Position numbers and translations under genes: made by a program
Shown: one piece after another, positions 51,669-53,037 of the stretch
Position numbering within the stretch: the stretch's first letter is position 1
Layout: each line of letters begins with the position of its first letter
Notes under the pieces: generated by a model
Seen by the model: the letters and a program-made list of their open reading frames with translations, nothing else
Database searches by the model: none
Told to the model about the DNA's origin: nothing
Origin: Actinomadura physcomitrii
Lineage (GTDB): Bacteria; Actinomycetota; Actinomycetes; Streptosporangiales; Streptosporangiaceae
Length of the DNA stretch: 53,037 bases
Direction of reading: 5' to 3'
NCBI RefSeq assembly: GCF_008923205.2
Contig: NZ_WBMS02000001.1
Location: forward strand, 377,610 to 430,646

Positions 51669-51971
51669 TCACCTCGAGGTGGCCGCTTGGGGGACTCCGA
51701 GTGCTGAAACGAGCTTGCTGAAGCCCTCCTCGACGAACCCGCCCGTGGTCTCGAGGGCTCGACTGATGAGTGCGGCATCCGCCTGGCAGCCGGCTTCGGC
51801 CGACCATTGAGCCGCGCGGCGGGCGACGTCCTCGGCGGGGCCGCACATGCCGGCGAGCGCGGAGCGGACGAGTTCCCGTTCCCGAAGGTAGTCGGGATGT
51901 CCGAGCCCGTCCGCACGCTGGGCCGATGACCTGCACCGCGTCCGAAGCAGTTCACCGCGATCCAAGATCAT
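51669..51971 (-). CDS. small hypothetical helical protein
   Basis: The product has 100 residues, mostly helical: RADGLGHPDYLRERELVRSA, CGPAEDVARRAAQWSAEAGC, ISRALETTGGFVEEGFSKLV. Three Cys are present. The start at 51971 lacks a clear ribosome binding site. It is convergent with the previous gene. Confidence 0.5.
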   Translation of the reverse strand: MILDRGELLRTRCRSSAQRADGLGHPDYLRERELVRSALAGMCGPAEDVARRAAQWSAEAGCQADAALISRALETTGGFVEEGFSKLVSALGVPQAATSR

Positions 51972-52224
51972 CCGCCCCCGTGGCCGTGCGGCGTAGCCGC
52001 TGTTGTTTCCCCCACCTCCCCCCCGGCCCCCGACGAGACCTGTACTGAGCGGCGGACGGGTTCTGTCAAGGGTGGCCGTAGGCCATCACGTAGTGACGCC
52101 CGAAGGGCGCCCTTGATTCTCAATGGAGTTGTCAAGGTGGGGGGCGGCTCGTGCCGCGGTTGGGATCGTGTGATGGTTTCGGTTTGTCCGCCCCACCTTG
52201 GACCGCCCGAGGACGTTTTTGGAG
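51972..52224. other. non-coding flank of the IS110-type transposase
   Basis: No gene is seen here. There are two TGTCAAGG direct repeats (52067 and 52131), a 12-bp palindrome AAGGGCGCCCTT at 52103-52114 and an inverted pair CAAGGTGGGG/CCCCACCTTG at 52133-52142 and 52191-52200. This is the right place for an element end and possibly a structured RNA. Confidence 0.45.
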
Positions 52225-52923
52225 CTATGCGGCGTTGGCGAGCGGCGGTGCCGGCTGGTAGCGACGGTGGTCGCGGATGAGGGCCCACAGCACGTTCAGG
52301 CGCCGTCGGGCGAGGGCGAGGACGGCTTGGTTGTGGCGCTTGCCCTCTCGGCGTTTTCGCTCGTAGAAGGTCTTGGATTCCGGGCTGTATCTTGCGCTGA
52401 TCTGGGCGGAGATGAAGAAGACGCGTTGGAGGGTGCGGTTGTAGCGCTGGGGTCGGTGCAGGTTGCCGCTGACCTGTCCAGAGTCGCGGGCGGCGGGAGC
52501 CAGGCCGCCGTAGGCGGCGAGGCGGTCGGGGGTGCCGAAGGCGTCCATGTCGCCGCCGGTGGCGCGGATTGCGGCCGGAGTCTGGAAGCCGGTGAGTAGC
52601 ACGACCGGGCCCTGGTTGACCAGGTGCAGAGCGCGCTCGAGCGCCGGACAGATGCCCAGCAGTTGGGCACGAAGCCGATTGATCAGGCGGGTCCGGTCGC
52701 CGGTCAGGTCTTGGCGGCGGGCGACCAGGAGTCGCAGTTCGGCGATCACCTCGTCGTCGATGTGAAGCTCGGGCAGGTCGCGGCGCATCCGGGCTTGGTC
52801 GGCGATGATTGCTGCGTCGCGGGCATCGGTTTTGCCTTCCCCGCGGTAGCCGTCGGCCGCTCGGTTGATCTTGTGTCCGGAGATGTAGAGCACCTGCTGT
52901 GCCTGGCCGACTAGATGAATGAG
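52225..52923 (-). mobile_element. IS110-family transposase, 5'-truncated
   Basis: The reading frame can be followed from LIHLVGQAQQVLYISGHKIN through GYRGEGKTDARDAAIIADQA (DEDD-domain acidic residues) to the C-terminal Transposase_20 half (LLTGFQTPAAIRATGGD, YGGLAPAARDSGQVSGNL, FERKR-type region, HNQAVLALARRRLNVLWALI). About 65 N-terminal residues that hold the first catalytic Asp are missing upstream of 52923. There the sequence changes to a different element, so this copy is dead. Confidence 0.85.
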
Positions 52924-53037
52924 TCCAAGGGTTCGCCTGCGGACATGGGGCGAGGGCGTCCAATGTCAGTGTGTGAAGACAGACCTAGACACCCTCGCAA
53001 CGGCACTCTATGCCCGGATCGACGACGAGTTGAAGGC
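52924..53037 (+). mobile_element. left end of an IS982-like element, with partial transposase
   Basis: A frame from GTG 52973 reads VKTDLDTLATALYARIDDEL and runs off the window. This is the characteristic start of actinomycete IS982-type transposases. The element's left end should lie between the broken IS110 frame and this start. Confidence 0.6.

Overview
This is a stretch of high-GC chromosome from a filamentous, sporulating actinomycete. Markers of that group are a WhiB regulator, a Spo0M-like sporulation protein, a FadE5-type acyl-CoA dehydrogenase of exactly 611 residues, XRE/DUF397 pairs, eukaryote-like Ser/Thr kinases and the gene order purS-purQ-purL. The gene content fits Thermomonosporaceae such as Actinomadura, but the genus is inferred. 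No rRNA, tRNA or CRISPR array was seen.

Region by region. 1-6.9 kb is a scarred region: a CYTH/CHAD polyphosphate-binding protein, a secreted HNH nuclease, a GNAT enzyme, WhiB and a cupin, with several decayed genes between them (a TetR/GNAT mosaic, an XRE remnant, an ORF broken by a 23-bp tandem repeat, a collapsed MocR regulator). 6.9-15.4 kb holds housekeeping genes: quinone oxidoreductase, rhomboid protease, membrane proteins, an SDR enzyme, Spo0M and hisS.

15.8-25.1 kb is the most distinctive block. It is a six-gene minus-strand operon encoding a processive family-2 glycosyltransferase with hyaluronan-synthase-like motifs, two large membrane-anchored right-handed beta-helix proteins, two small exported beta-helix proteins and a UDP-glucose 6-dehydrogenase. 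It reads as an uncharacterised uronic-acid exopolysaccharide system: precursor oxidation in the cytoplasm, polymerisation and export at the membrane, and epimerase- or lyase-like modification outside. 25.4-34.6 kb carries fadE5, an OmpA-domain lipoprotein, a two-kinase operon and a TetR/TIM-barrel divergent pair with two matching operators.

34.6-36.9 kb is a small accessory patch: micro-ORFs, a GntR repressor and a Scr1-type XRE/DUF397 pair. 36.9-45 kb carries an alternative IF-1 coupled to a GNAT gene, a secreted lipase, an E1alpha/E1beta/E2 2-oxoacid dehydrogenase operon and a second copy of a membrane protein seen at 11 kb. 45-50.1 kb is the FGAM synthase cluster purS-(RsbW-like ATPase)-purQ-purL. 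PurL has an unusual N-terminal extension of about 376 residues made largely of decapeptide repeats. 50.1-53 kb is accessory: GNAT genes, small unknowns, and an IS110-type transposase cut off where an IS982-like element begins at the window edge.
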